Source: Gammaproteobacteria bacterium
GTDB lineage: Bacteria > Pseudomonadota > Gammaproteobacteria > SZUA-229
DNA: 64,000 nucleotides
Assembly (NCBI GenBank): GCA_026195895.1
Contig: JAPHRO010000020.1
Span: 1 to 64,000 of the forward strand
Reading direction: 5' to 3'
Part shown: positions 8,212 through 17,521 of the stretch, piece by piece
Position numbering within the stretch: the stretch's first letter is position 1
How the letters are laid out: the number at the start of each line of letters is the position of its first letter
Notes under the pieces: model-generated
Seen by the model: the letters and a program-made list of their open reading frames with translations, nothing else
Told to the model about the DNA's origin: nothing
Database searches by the model: none
Position numbers and translations under genes: made by a program

Positions 8212-9417
8212 CTACAGCGTATCGATAACCATATTGGCCCAGCTAACCGCTTCCACGTTGGCGACAAATAAATCATTAGGTTCCAGCCGCTGGAAAGTGG
8301 CATTTTCAAAATCGGAAACTTCGTAAGCCAGTACGCATTTTAATGCTTCGCCCATAACTCCCTGCTGTTTTAGCAAAGCATCAACTACGTCCTGACTCAG
8401 GGGCAGGGGTTCAATGACTTCGGCGATTTCACGTTCCATTAAAATATCCAGCGCAGAAAACAGGCCAACAGTGAAATAGGTATCCAGTGGTTTGAGCTGC
8501 GCTTTTTCAGCTAGAATCTCACACATCTTGGCGCGTGTCATTGCCAGGTGAATCATTTCCGAAGGGCGATCATCCATTTTTGACATGGCCAGCATCGAAG
8601 CCCAGCTACGCAGCTGGTTGCGACCCAGGATAACGATGGCATGTTTGATCGATTCAACTTTATTGCTGAAATTAAAAAATGCTGAATTAATTAATTTTAG
8701 TATTTTGTAACTGATAGAAACATCAAAACTAATGGCTTCTTCCAGATCTTCAACATCCGCATTCTGATCCTGTAAAACAGAAAGTAAATTAAGCACCGCG
8801 AGTTTGTTAGTCGGTAAACTCTGGCTTTTTATGATACGCGGTCGACTTAAAAAATAACCCTGAAAATAGTCAAAGCCCAGTCCAACGCAGAACTCATATT
8901 CATCCAGTGTTTCCACTTTTTCTGCCAGCAGTTTTGCTTTGAATTTTTTTAAAATATTGACATGCTTGATCAGTTCTTGCTGGCCCAGTTGCCTGATATC
9001 AATTTTAATAATGTCCGCCATTGCCACCAGGGGTTTATGGGATGGATTATAAATGTAGTCATCAAGCGCAATGATAAAGCCCGCTTTTTTCAGACGTTGT
9101 AAGGCTTTTAGTAATGGCAGGTTAACCGGTATATCTTCCAGTACTTCCAGTATCACCTGTTTGGGTGATATGGGCAGCGCATCTTCTTCCAGTAGAAATT
9201 GCTCGGTCAGATTGATAAAGGCAAAGCTATTACCGACCAGGCGATCCAGGCCGATTTCGAGGTAACTGTTGATGATAGTGGTCGAGGTGGCGCCATCAGC
9301 AGATAGTTCTCCCATGGCGGCAGAGTTGCCGGTACCAGCTCGAAAGAGTAATTCGTATCCATAAATACCCAGGTTGGCGTTGTATATTGGCTGTCTGCCA
9401 ACATAAATATCTGACAT
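8212..9417 (-). CDS. EAL-HDOD signalling protein, EAL degenerate
   Basis: This 401-residue cytoplasmic protein has an N-terminal EAL-like domain (about 1-200) and a C-terminal HDOD domain (about 205-390; ISFDVSISYKILKLINSAFF is typical). The EAL motif is replaced by YELLFR and the DDFG metal site by DDYI, although KIDIR and AEKVET remain. Cyclic-di-GMP hydrolysis is therefore unlikely and binding or scaffolding more plausible. Proteins with this architecture regulate motility or surface behaviour in gammaproteobacteria. It is the last gene before the convergent phosphofructokinase gene, 11 bases away. Confidence 0.85.
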   Translation of the reverse strand: MSDIYVGRQPIYNANLGIYGYELLFRAGTGNSAAMGELSADGATSTTIINSYLEIGLDRLVGNSFAFINLTEQFLLEEDALPISPKQVILEVLEDIPVNLPLLKALQRLKKAGFIIALDDYIYNPSHKPLVAMADIIKIDIRQLGQQELIKHVNILKKFKAKLLAEKVETLDEYEFCVGLGFDYFQGYFLSRPRIIKSQSLPTNKLAVLNLLSVLQDQNADVEDLEEAISFDVSISYKILKLINSAFFNFSNKVESIKHAIVILGRNQLRSWASMLAMSKMDDRPSEMIHLAMTRAKMCEILAEKAQLKPLDTYFTVGLFSALDILMEREIAEVIEPLPLSQDVVDALLKQQGVMGEALKCVLAYEVSDFENATFQRLEPNDLFVANVEAVSWANMVIDTL

Positions 9418-9521
9418 ATGCTGCTCAAAAACTTAAAAAATATTTATTCGTTCAAGTTTAGTTTTAATTTGTCGGCATGTGAAGCTGTAAGCAAGTTTAT
9501 ATTTTGGTAAATATGCTGAAC

Positions 9522-9830
9522 TTATTTAAGTAATCGTCTGAGGAATACTTTCATTTCTTTGGCCGCCTGAATATCACCTTTGGCTTCGGCAACGCTAATG
9601 CCTTTTTCATAGGTTTCAATAGCCTTATCCCGTTGGCCGCTCTCGGCCAGTGATTTGGCCAGTAACTTCCAGGCTGCTGAGTGTTTGGGATCAAATTCCA
9701 GTGCCTTGTTAAAATGAACAACGGCTTCGGTGAATTCGGCCTGTTTAAGCAGTGCCTGGCCCAGTCCAAAGCGTAAAATCAGACTGTCCTGACCGCTATC
9801 CAGCATATTTTTTAATACATTGATATCCAT
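9522..9830 (-). CDS. Tetratricopeptide repeat protein (102 aa)
   Basis: This small soluble protein carries about two and a half TPR units: LRFGLGQALLKQAEFTEAVV, HFNKALEFDPKHSAAWKLLAKS and QRDKAIETYEKGISVA, each with the alternating Ala/Gly/Tyr pattern. TPRs are protein-interaction scaffolds. No signal peptide is present. It is transcribed away from the NMT1-like gene, and 104 bases separate it from the EAL-HDOD gene downstream. Its partner is unknown. Confidence 0.75.
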   Translation of the reverse strand: MDINVLKNMLDSGQDSLILRFGLGQALLKQAEFTEAVVHFNKALEFDPKHSAAWKLLAKSLAESGQRDKAIETYEKGISVAEAKGDIQAAKEMKVFLRRLLK

Positions 9831-9971
9831 GTAACAAACATAATGGCAGAAAATAAAAACACAAGATCACATAAAGTAGGGTTTTGTCATGATATGAATT
9901 GATCATGTTAGACTGAGCGCTAGATTGATGGAAGCAATTCACATTCAACTGGTAAACCAGACGAGTTATAT

Positions 9972-10856
9972 ATGTCCCAGATTAATATCATGGCTTTGCG
10001 TCATTCGGCGTTTTACAGCCCCCTGTTAATGACCATGGCCGGTGGCTTCCTTAAAGATGAAGGGCTGGAACCCAGTTATGTATTATCTACCCCCGATAAT
10101 ACGGTGGTTGATAATATCAATCGAGGTAGCTGCCATCTGGCACAATCGGCGGTAGCCACCAGCTTCGAAGCGTTGGAGCGGGGAGAAACTGTCGATATTG
10201 TGCATTTTGCCCAGATCAATAGCCGCGATGGTTTTTTTATCGCAGCGCGTGAGCCCGATGCGGATTTTAGCTGGAATAAACTGGTGGGTAAAAAGGTGCT
10301 GGTTGATCATTTCTTTCAGCCATTGGCAATGTTGAAATATGCTTTGTACAAACAGGGTGTTGATTTTAACAGTATTGAAGTGGTTGATGCCGGTGATGTA
10401 GATGCCATTGATCGCGCATTTCGCAATGGTGAGGCAGACTATGTTCACCAGCAGGGGCCCGCACCGCAGCAACTGGAGCATGATGGTATTGGGTATGTGG
10501 TTGCCGCCGTCGGTGATGCGGTTGGCCCGGTGGCATTCAGCAGTCTCTGTGCTTCCCGCGACTGGTTAAAAACCGATATGGCTCAGGCATTTATGCGGGC
10601 TTATAAAAAATCGCTGGATTATGTAATTAATGCGCCAGCGGCTGAAATCGCCAGGCGTGAATTTGCCTATGGTTTTTTCCCGGATATTGATCTTTCAGTG
10701 CTCAGGAGTACTATAGAAGGATATCAGCAACTAGGCTGTTGGCAGAGCGATCCGATTATTTCCAGATCAGCGTATGACAATCTGATTGATGTGTTTCTGT
10801 TCAATGGTCGTATTAGTCAGCGACATGACTACGATGAAGCGATAGTGTCTCTCTAG
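9972..10856 (+). CDS. NMT1/THI5-like substrate-binding protein
   Basis: This 294-residue protein has the fold of periplasmic binding proteins for nitrate, sulfonate or thiamine precursors. It starts INIMALRHSAFYSPLLMTMAGGFLKDEGL and continues NRGSCHLAQSAVATSFEALERGE and GKKVLVDHFFQPLAMLKYAL. No signal peptide is evident and no ABC permease or ATPase lies nearby, which is unusual for a transporter component. The cysteine cluster of the yeast THI5 pyrimidine synthase is not visible, so that activity is not supported. The protein could be a cytoplasmic ligand sensor or be exported by an unrecognised route. Confidence 0.75.
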   Translation: MSQINIMALRHSAFYSPLLMTMAGGFLKDEGLEPSYVLSTPDNTVVDNINRGSCHLAQSAVATSFEALERGETVDIVHFAQINSRDGFFIAAREPDADFSWNKLVGKKVLVDHFFQPLAMLKYALYKQGVDFNSIEVVDAGDVDAIDRAFRNGEADYVHQQGPAPQQLEHDGIGYVVAAVGDAVGPVAFSSLCASRDWLKTDMAQAFMRAYKKSLDYVINAPAAEIARREFAYGFFPDIDLSVLRSTIEGYQQLGCWQSDPIISRSAYDNLIDVFLFNGRISQRHDYDEAIVSL

Positions 10857-10931
10857 ATAATGTTTCTCTAGAGAAGTGATAGTCTGACTATTCGCTATTT
10901 TAAGCCCCAACCATAGCAGAGGGCCGAAAAA

Positions 10932-11465
10932 ATGACCTACACGAATCAATACCATTCATTGCTGCGGTCCCTGCACAAGCTCTATTCGAAAGTGGGCTTT
11001 CTTCATTTACAAAAACGGCTACAGCGTCATCGCCGTGGACCCCAGGGGATCAAACAATACGATATATCTGAATTACTGGGGAAGCATGTCGACCGGCTGA
11101 CCAGTTGTGCCAGTTCAGATACCTGCTGTGACCTGTCTCAACATCAGCAAAAAAACAGGAGAGGCAAATCATCTGCACGTAAATTTACTCTGGCATCCAG
11201 TGCCGTTGTGGATATGAGAAATTCTTTTCGTAAAGACAGGCATTTGTCAGGCAGGGCTGCCAGTTTAGGTGATACCCTGAAAAAAAGTGCCTGGACGCAT
11301 ATGCATGCTGCATTAAGACTGGCAAAGCAGGGGCAGCTTAACTCGGCCAGAATTCATGCCAATATAGCAAACCAGGCGGTTAAAGAAGTTGCCCATTTTA
11401 TGCCAGAAGTAGAATATGAAGAATTTTCAACAGAAATCAGAAACACCTTGAACAAGGTTAAATGA
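10932..11465 (+). CDS. Basic hypothetical protein (177 aa)
   Basis: The N-terminal half is strongly basic (LQKRLQRHRRGPQGIKQYD) with a CASSDTCCD cysteine cluster near residues 59-66. The C-terminal half (from about residue 115) is helical and resembles a TPR-like hairpin (THMHAALRLAKQGQLNSARIHANIANQA). No signal or membrane segment is seen. Its stop overlaps the start of the HAD gene as ATGA, so translation is coupled; this is the best evidence that it is real. The family is not recognised. Confidence 0.6.
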   Translation: MTYTNQYHSLLRSLHKLYSKVGFLHLQKRLQRHRRGPQGIKQYDISELLGKHVDRLTSCASSDTCCDLSQHQQKNRRGKSSARKFTLASSAVVDMRNSFRKDRHLSGRAASLGDTLKKSAWTHMHAALRLAKQGQLNSARIHANIANQAVKEVAHFMPEVEYEEFSTEIRNTLNKVK

Positions 11466-12265
11466 GTATGGCTATATTGTTTGATCTGGATGGGGTTTTT
11501 TATCAGGCAAATCAGGTTATTGACGGCGCAGTAGAAGTGGTCGACTGGCTCCAGCAAAAAAACATTCCGCATTTATTTATTACCAACACATCATCCCGAC
11601 CGCGCAATGCTCTGGTCGCCAAACTGGCGGGGTTTGGTATCAATACCGATGAGACACATATCCTGACACCGGCAGTTGCGGCAACACACTGGTTAAAAAA
11701 TAATATTGCTAGCAGAAAGGTGGCTTTGTTTTTGCCGGAAGCAACCCAGATTGAATTTACTGAATATCCTATGTGGTGCGTAGGTGATGACCCTGACAAA
11801 GTGGCGGCGGTGATTGTGGGTGATCTCGGTGAGCAATGGGATTTTTCTGTTATGAACCAGGCGTTCAAAATATTAATGGCAGAATCACATCCACAATTGA
11901 TCGCCTTAGGTATGACACGTTACTGGCAAGCCAGTGATGGTTTGCGTCTTGATGTGGCGCCATTTGTTATGGCTCTGTCACATGCGGCAGGTATAAAGCC
12001 TTTGAATATGGGAAAGCCGGCAAAAAGTTTTTATGCGGCAGCTATCAATGTGATAGCTGAAAATGCGGACAAAATTATCATGTTAGGTGATGATATTTAT
12101 AGCGACATTGCGGGTGCTCAAAAAGCGGGCTTAAAGGCCGTACTGGTACAGACCGGAAAATATCGTGATAATGATTTGCAGCAAGGTATTCAGCCTGATG
12201 GTATTTTACACTCAGTAAAAGATTTACCCGAGTGGTGGCGTGAAAATCACCCAGCAGGTCATTAA
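11462..12265 (+). CDS. HAD-superfamily hydrolase, LHPP/NagD-like (HAD-IIA)
   Basis: This 267-residue phosphatase has motif I in LFDLDGVFY (nucleophile Asp8), motif II in FITNTSSRPR, the lysine motif GKPAKSFY and the metal-binding LGDDIYSDIAGA. The order and cap type fit HAD-IIA enzymes such as NagD or mammalian LHPP. It starts within the ATGA overlap with the upstream gene and ends 3 bases before the sorbosone dehydrogenase-like gene, so it sits in a tight operon (10932-14029). The natural phosphoester is unknown. Confidence 0.85.
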   Translation: MSMAILFDLDGVFYQANQVIDGAVEVVDWLQQKNIPHLFITNTSSRPRNALVAKLAGFGINTDETHILTPAVAATHWLKNNIASRKVALFLPEATQIEFTEYPMWCVGDDPDKVAAVIVGDLGEQWDFSVMNQAFKILMAESHPQLIALGMTRYWQASDGLRLDVAPFVMALSHAAGIKPLNMGKPAKSFYAAAINVIAENADKIIMLGDDIYSDIAGAQKAGLKAVLVQTGKYRDNDLQQGIQPDGILHSVKDLPEWWRENHPAGH

Positions 12266-12268
12266 CTC

Positions 12269-13465
12269 ATGACTATGCGCATTCTGACTCTTCTATTTTT
12301 ATGTAGTCTGTTTCTATCGGCACATGCAGCGCTGGAAAATATTTCCTATCAAACGCAATCTGTCGAGATCAATGGGGATAATTTTTCAGCACAAATACCA
12401 ACTGGATATAAACTGGAATTGCTGACCGGTGATCTGGAAGGGCCGCGCTTATTTTCGTTTGCTGAAAATGGTGATTTATTTATCGGTGCTAAATCGGATC
12501 AGGTTTATCGGCTGGCGCCGCCATATAAAAATCCCCATGCGTTTATCAAACTCAGTGATTATCCGCATAGCATTGCTTTCAGAAAAAACGAAATTCTTAT
12601 TGCCCGGACCAGCGGCGTGTATCACGCGGAATATAAAACCGGGCAGAAGACATTGTCACAAAAAGAAATAAAATTACTGGCGGCGCTTCCCGGTGGTGGC
12701 GGGCATGATAGTCGCACCGTTGCGGTGGGGCCGGATGGGCGGGTTTATTTAAGTCTGGGGATAAGTGGTAACTGCAGTAACCAGTATATTGGCGATGACT
12801 ATTCATTTTATAATCGACGGGGTGGCGTGCTGGTGCTTGATGAATCGGGTGCCAGGCCAGAATGGAAAGCATTTGCCACTGGCTTAAGAAATCCGGTGGG
12901 CTTTGACTGGCATCCGGCAACTAATGTTTTGTATGCCAGTAATAACGGGCCGGATCATCATGGTTATGAACAGCCGCCTGAGTATTTTAGCCGGCTGGAT
13001 GCAAACTCCTTTCATGGTATGCCCTGGTATCAGTTCAATGGAACAACTATAAATAGAGATACCTGTATTGATGAAAAGCCACCGCAGCCGATCAACGAAG
13101 TTGTTAAACCTGTAGCAACATTTGATTCGAGAAATGCACCCATGGCCGTTGCTTTCGTGGCTGATAATGCCATGGATGAACGTTTTAAAAATAGCGCCAT
13201 AGTGGCCTTGCGTGGCTCATGGGCTACTAAATCGGGTGGTGGTTTTTTTGGTGGTAACGCCAGTCGTCGACATCCGAAAATAGTTGTCGTGCGTTTCGAG
13301 CAGGGTGGAGTGCATAGTGTTGAAAATGTTATTACCGGGTTTCAACTGAAAAATGGTGATCGTTGGGCCAGGCCAGTGGGTGTTGGTATTGGGCCGGACG
13401 GTGCTTTATATTTTACCAGTGACAGTGGCATCAACGGTTTATTTCGCTTGCAGAAAATAAAATAA
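12269..13465 (+). CDS. PQQ-type glucose/sorbosone dehydrogenase-like protein, exported
   Basis: The 398-residue protein begins with a Sec signal (MRILTLLFLCSLFLSAHA) and forms a six-bladed propeller of the soluble glucose/L-sorbosone dehydrogenase family. Typical segments are FSFAENGDLFIGAKSD, GGGGHDSRTVAVGPDGRVY, ATGLRNPVGFDWHP and GIGPDGALYFTSD. Family members bind PQQ in the periplasm and oxidise sugars or aldehydes. No PQQ synthesis gene is in the window. Neighbours are an HAD phosphatase and an acyltransferase at 3-base gaps. The substrate is unknown. Confidence 0.85.
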   Translation: MTMRILTLLFLCSLFLSAHAALENISYQTQSVEINGDNFSAQIPTGYKLELLTGDLEGPRLFSFAENGDLFIGAKSDQVYRLAPPYKNPHAFIKLSDYPHSIAFRKNEILIARTSGVYHAEYKTGQKTLSQKEIKLLAALPGGGGHDSRTVAVGPDGRVYLSLGISGNCSNQYIGDDYSFYNRRGGVLVLDESGARPEWKAFATGLRNPVGFDWHPATNVLYASNNGPDHHGYEQPPEYFSRLDANSFHGMPWYQFNGTTINRDTCIDEKPPQPINEVVKPVATFDSRNAPMAVAFVADNAMDERFKNSAIVALRGSWATKSGGGFFGGNASRRHPKIVVVRFEQGGVHSVENVITGFQLKNGDRWARPVGVGIGPDGALYFTSDSGINGLFRLQKIK

Positions 13466-13468
13466 AAT

Positions 13469-14029
13469 ATGTTAAAGCTGGTATCGAGACAAATATTAAA
13501 ATTACTGGGCTGGACCTTGATTGAAGATCTGCCGCGCGACAATAAGTTTGTTGTTATCGGTTATCCCCACACCAGTAACTGGGATTTCCCGCTAGGTTTG
13601 CTGGCTATGTGGTCAATTGATCGAAATTTTAACTGGGTTGCAAAACATACCTTGTTTAAAGGCCCGATGAAGTATATTTTCAGGGCCATGGGTGGCATCC
13701 CGGTTAATCGCAGCTTACACACCGGTTTTATTAAGAATATGGTAGACACATTTAATAGCCGCGATCAGATGATTTTCTGCATCATGCCAGAAGGTACGCG
13801 ATCAAAAACAGAATTCTGGAAAACCGGTTTTTATCATATTGCACACGAAGCGCAGGTGCCGGTCGCGCTGGGTTATCTGGATTATAAAAAAAAGCAGGTA
13901 GGCGTCGGCGGCGTTTTATACCCATCCGGTGATATTGATGCCGACTTTGAAAAATTACGCGAGTTCTATAAAAACAAAGTGGGTAAGAAACCGGAAAATC
14001 AGGGTGAGGTTAAATTGAAATCCCGTTAG
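13469..14029 (+). CDS. Lysophospholipid acyltransferase (PlsC-like)
   Basis: This 186-residue protein carries the acyltransferase block H-x4-D as HTSNWD (His34, Asp39), the GGIPVNRS segment and the substrate-binding PEGTRSK motif. These mark the 1-acylglycerol-3-phosphate acyltransferase family, which adds an acyl chain to a lysophospholipid at the inner membrane. It is shorter than canonical PlsC and lacks a clear N-terminal membrane helix, so it may be a paralogue with a special acceptor. It is the last gene of the 10932-14029 operon. Confidence 0.85.
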   Translation: MLKLVSRQILKLLGWTLIEDLPRDNKFVVIGYPHTSNWDFPLGLLAMWSIDRNFNWVAKHTLFKGPMKYIFRAMGGIPVNRSLHTGFIKNMVDTFNSRDQMIFCIMPEGTRSKTEFWKTGFYHIAHEAQVPVALGYLDYKKKQVGVGGVLYPSGDIDADFEKLREFYKNKVGKKPENQGEVKLKSR

Positions 14030-14066
14030 CCAGATCTGTTGTTGAATGATGTTTCGCCGACTTACC

Positions 14067-14648
14067 TTAATTGGACTTTTTAACGAACTTTGTCAGAATC
14101 ACGATTTGCTGACCATTGACCCGGCCTTCAATATGTTCAGGGTTGTCGGCAACCAGTGAAATGCCGCGCACGGCGGTGCCACGTTTGGCAGTAAAGTTCG
14201 CACCTTTTACATTCAGATCTTTGATCAAGGTGACCGTGTCACCCGCTTCCAGCACAGCGCCGTTGCTGTCAACATGTTTGACCGATGTTTCATCACTTGC
14301 GCCTTCGCCGGTAGCTTTTGCCAAGGCCAGGGTGTCATCATCAAGATACAGCATGTCGAGCAAATCCTGTGGCCAGCCCTCGGCGCTCAAACGGGTGAGC
14401 ATGCGCCAGGCCATGACCTGTACCGCAGGTATCTGGCTCCACATGCTGTCGTTAAGGCAGCGCCAGTGATTCACATTAACCTCGTCTGTTTGTTCTATCT
14501 GTTGCTGACATGTATTACACAGCAGAATACAGTTGTCGGCACTGTCATTTGCGCTGGCTGGGATTTGATAGACTTGCAGCATATCTGTTGCGCCGCATAA
14601 TTCACATCTGGAGTCGCTGCGGGCATGTAATTCTGTTTCTGTACTCAT
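14067..14648 (-). CDS. PhnA/YjdM family zinc-ribbon protein
   Basis: I start this gene at the Met of STETELHARS (14648), where homology-like sequence begins; the longer frame adds a hydrophobic stretch with no support. The 193-residue protein has an N-terminal zinc ribbon (CELCG and CNTC pairs) and a C-terminal SH3-like domain, DTVTLIKDLNVKGANFTAKRGT, ending in VILTKFVKK, which matches E. coli YjdM (formerly PhnA). Despite the old name, a direct role in phosphonate use is doubtful. The gene is convergent with the acyltransferase gene. Confidence 0.82.
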   Translation of the reverse strand: MSTETELHARSDSRCELCGATDMLQVYQIPASANDSADNCILLCNTCQQQIEQTDEVNVNHWRCLNDSMWSQIPAVQVMAWRMLTRLSAEGWPQDLLDMLYLDDDTLALAKATGEGASDETSVKHVDSNGAVLEAGDTVTLIKDLNVKGANFTAKRGTAVRGISLVADNPEHIEGRVNGQQIVILTKFVKKSN

Positions 14649-14821
14649 ACTAATTGTGTCTTGGTTTTGGCGCTGTATAATAAAGCATGCAAGATACCAT
14701 ATAAAAAGGTACACTACACAGTTCAACTGAATTTGACTCAGCTTTTCAACGATCAGGGCTAATCAGGGTATTCTGATTCCCTGCACGTACCGCTCCATTT
14801 TATCTCGCAGGCACACAACAC

Positions 14822-16687
14822 ATGACTACCGACACGGTAACCGCGTTCAATCAGTTAGCGCTGAATAAACTCCTTTTAAAAGCACTCGATGACGTCGGTT
14901 ATGAAACGCCTTCACCCATCCAGGCAGAAACCATTCCCCTGTTGCTGGAAGGTAGAGATGTGCTGGGTCAGGCGCAAACCGGTACCGGTAAAACCGCTGC
15001 CTTTGCTTTGCCGCTGATATCAAATCTCGATTTAAAACAAAAAAACCCTCAGGTGCTGGTGCTGGCGCCAACGCGTGAACTGGCTATCCAGGTGTCTGAA
15101 GCCTTTCAGAAATATGCCAAACATATGAAAGGTTTTCATGTACTGCCGGTTTATGGTGGCCAGGATTACCGCGGCCAGATCAGAGCACTGGAACGTGGTG
15201 TGCATGTTGTAGTGGGCACGCCGGGACGTGTTATGGATCACATGCGTCGTGGCACCTTAAAGCTGGGCAGTCTGCGTGCGCTGGTGCTGGATGAAGCGGA
15301 TGAAATGCTGCGCATGGGCTTTATTGATGATGTTGAATGGATACTGGAAAAAACACCGGCAGACAGACAAATTGCCCTGTTTTCTGCCACCATGCCGCAA
15401 CAGATTCGCCGAATTGCCACCGAATATTTAAATGACCCGGCACAGGTTACCATCAAAAATAAAACCACCACGGTTGATACTATTCGTCAACGTTTCTGGC
15501 CGGTGAGCGGCGTGCATAAACTGGATGCCTTAACCCGTATTCTGGAAGCCGAAGATTTTGACGCGATGATTATTTTCGTGCGCACTAAAAATGCTACGGT
15601 TGAGCTGGCAGAAAAACTGGAAGCGCGCGGTTACGCAGCGGCGGCCATCAATGGTGATATTCAGCAAAATCTGCGCGAACGTACCATTGATAATTTAAAG
15701 AAAGGCAGACTGGATATTCTGATTGCTACCGACGTGGCGGCCCGAGGTCTTGATGTCCAGCGTATCAGTCATGTAGTGAACTACGATGTTCCGCACGATA
15801 CAGAATCCTATGTGCACCGTATTGGTCGTACTGGTCGAGCGGGCCGTAAAGGTGATGCTATCCTGTTTGTAGCGCCACGTGAAAGGCGCATGCTAAGCGC
15901 CATTGAAAAGGCAACTCGGAAAGAAATCGAAATGATGGAATTGCCATCCACCGAGTTGATCAATGACCAGCGGGTTGTCAAATTCAAACAGCGTATTACC
16001 GATACGCTGGCAAATGAAGAGTTAGGTATGTTTAGTCAGATGATTGAGCAATACCAGCAGGAACATAACGTACCGGCACTGGAAATCGCAGCAGCGCTGG
16101 CCCAGTTGATTCAGGGCGATACGCCATTTCTGTTGCAGAATAAACCGCAACGTCAGGCCGATAGAAACTGGAAAGACGATAGAAGCGCAGCTAGTAACAA
16201 GCGCCCTCGACGAGAGCGTGATCGCTCGCGTGGTGAACGAGAGTCATCACCGGGAAAAGAACGTGGCCGTTCTTCCCGAGACAATGCAGCACCGGCCAAA
16301 GACATGGCACGTTATCGTATTGAAGTGGGCCATGTCCATGAAGTTAAGCCCGGCAATATCGTCGGCGCCATTGCCAATGAAGCCGGTCTGGACAGCAAAA
16401 ATATTGGCCACATCGATATCCATGATGATTACAGTCTGGTTGATTTGCCGGACGGCATGCCGAAAGAAATTTTCAATGAGCTGAAAAAAGTCTGGGTGTC
16501 GGGTCAGCAGTTGAAAATTTCCCGTTTAGCCAAAGGGGCAGGGGCGGCGAACCCGGAAGGCCGGGCTAAAATTAAAGGCAAGCCCAAAACTAAAAGCAAA
16601 ACAAAAACGCGCAAAAAACCCAAAGCCAAAACTCGCGCCAAAAATATCAAGCAGAAAGGCAAAAGAATTAAAACTGACGATGCATAG
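14822..16687 (+). CDS. deaD: DEAD-box ATP-dependent RNA helicase
   Basis: This 621-residue helicase shows all core motifs: Q motif PSPIQAETIP, Walker A AQTGTGKT, PTRELAIQ, TPGRVMDH, DEAD, SAT and HRIGRTGRAGR. An arginine-rich linker follows, then a DbpA-type RNA-binding domain (ARYRIEVGHVHEVKPGNIVG, about residues 495-570), and a lysine-rich tail that binds RNA nonspecifically. The architecture matches CsdA/DeaD, which unwinds structured RNA in ribosome assembly and cold adaptation. It is a single gene with a short 5' region of about 90 bases. Confidence 0.93.
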   Translation: MTTDTVTAFNQLALNKLLLKALDDVGYETPSPIQAETIPLLLEGRDVLGQAQTGTGKTAAFALPLISNLDLKQKNPQVLVLAPTRELAIQVSEAFQKYAKHMKGFHVLPVYGGQDYRGQIRALERGVHVVVGTPGRVMDHMRRGTLKLGSLRALVLDEADEMLRMGFIDDVEWILEKTPADRQIALFSATMPQQIRRIATEYLNDPAQVTIKNKTTTVDTIRQRFWPVSGVHKLDALTRILEAEDFDAMIIFVRTKNATVELAEKLEARGYAAAAINGDIQQNLRERTIDNLKKGRLDILIATDVAARGLDVQRISHVVNYDVPHDTESYVHRIGRTGRAGRKGDAILFVAPRERRMLSAIEKATRKEIEMMELPSTELINDQRVVKFKQRITDTLANEELGMFSQMIEQYQQEHNVPALEIAAALAQLIQGDTPFLLQNKPQRQADRNWKDDRSAASNKRPRRERDRSRGERESSPGKERGRSSRDNAAPAKDMARYRIEVGHVHEVKPGNIVGAIANEAGLDSKNIGHIDIHDDYSLVDLPDGMPKEIFNELKKVWVSGQQLKISRLAKGAGAANPEGRAKIKGKPKTKSKTKTRKKPKAKTRAKNIKQKGKRIKTDDA

Positions 16688-16720
16688 AAACTGCGCTTGC
16701 AGCTTGCTGCACCTTTTGAT

Positions 16721-17059
16721 TTAGTGGCCGAGGAACTCGTCAATCAGAATGGCGAGTTTGTCATGCAGGTGGCCTTCAAACTCATCCAGTTCTTTCTCAA
16801 ACAGGGATAGATATTTTTCTGCCTGACTATGGGTTAAAGTTTTATTGGCAACTTTGTATTGCATTTCCGGTTGTGATTTATCATGTCTGGGCAGTATTTC
16901 CCAGTGCACGAAATTCGAATCAACGGATTCCATTTCTTTTTCGGCAAAGCTACAAAATTCAGCCACATGATCTTTACCTTCTGGGCCAAGACAGCCGGGT
17001 TCAACTTTGAATAATACGGTTAGTTTTTTGTCCTGTGCCAAAGGCAGCTTGTTATTCAT
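16721..17059 (-). CDS. Conserved-looking hypothetical protein (112 aa)
   Basis: This soluble, mildly acidic protein starts KKLTVLFKVEPGCLGPEGKDHVAEFCSFAEKEM, then a beta segment (FVHWEILPRHD) and a helical C-terminus (AEKYLSLFEKELDEFEGHLHDKL). Two cysteines (23 and 35) are present. It lies convergent to deaD, 33 bases from its stop, and upstream of nothing else on its strand within 100 bases. I do not recognise the family. Confidence 0.65.
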   Translation of the reverse strand: MNNKLPLAQDKKLTVLFKVEPGCLGPEGKDHVAEFCSFAEKEMESVDSNFVHWEILPRHDKSQPEMQYKVANKTLTHSQAEKYLSLFEKELDEFEGHLHDKLAILIDEFLGH

Positions 17060-17167
17060 TTTATGTTTTTCTCTGTACGGCTGTACTGATCCTGATCCAG
17101 TATTTTTAGCATAGCATAGCTGGAATAATTAACTGCCTGTATTAACAGTTGCATTCACTGTACAGTT

Positions 17168-17521
17168 TTATTGGTCTGACCAGACAGCGTATTCGTTGCC
17201 GCATGGATCACTGAAATGAAACCGCCGACCGCCCGGAAAGGTAAAAACGGGTTTTATAATTGAGCCGCCTGCCGTTTCTATTTTAGCCTGTGTGCCTGCC
17301 AGGTCGTTACTATAGAACACAATGAGGGCGCTGCCCGATGTGGCTGTGGCTACCCGATCCGATTTGTAGAAGCCGCCATCAAGCCCCTGATCGGAGAAGG
17401 CGCTATATTCAGGGCCATAGTCTGCAAATGACCAGCCGAAAGCCGCGCTGAAAAAAGCCTTGGTTGCCTCGATGTCTGTGGCAGGGAATTCGACATAATT
17501 GATTTTTTCATGTTCGTTCAT
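17168..17521 (-). CDS. VOC (glyoxalase-fold) family protein
   Basis: The 117-residue single-domain protein begins INYVEFPATDIEATKAFFSAAFGW and ends FHFSDPCGNEYAVWSD, the typical first and last strands of a vicinal oxygen chelate fold. Members include glyoxalases, dioxygenases and antibiotic-binding proteins. Usual metal positions are Glu12 (VEFPA) and Glu109 (GNEYAV). Short single-domain VOC proteins generally dimerise. The substrate is unknown. The gene stands alone, transcribed away from the Slp lipoprotein pair. Confidence 0.85.
   Translation of the reverse strand: MNEHEKINYVEFPATDIEATKAFFSAAFGWSFADYGPEYSAFSDQGLDGGFYKSDRVATATSGSALIVFYSNDLAGTQAKIETAGGSIIKPVFTFPGGRRFHFSDPCGNEYAVWSDQ

Noticed and set aside
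9972-10856. THI5-type thiamine pyrimidine synthase
   Set aside because: The cysteine cluster and active-site pattern of THI5 are not visible; only the general binding-protein fold is supported.
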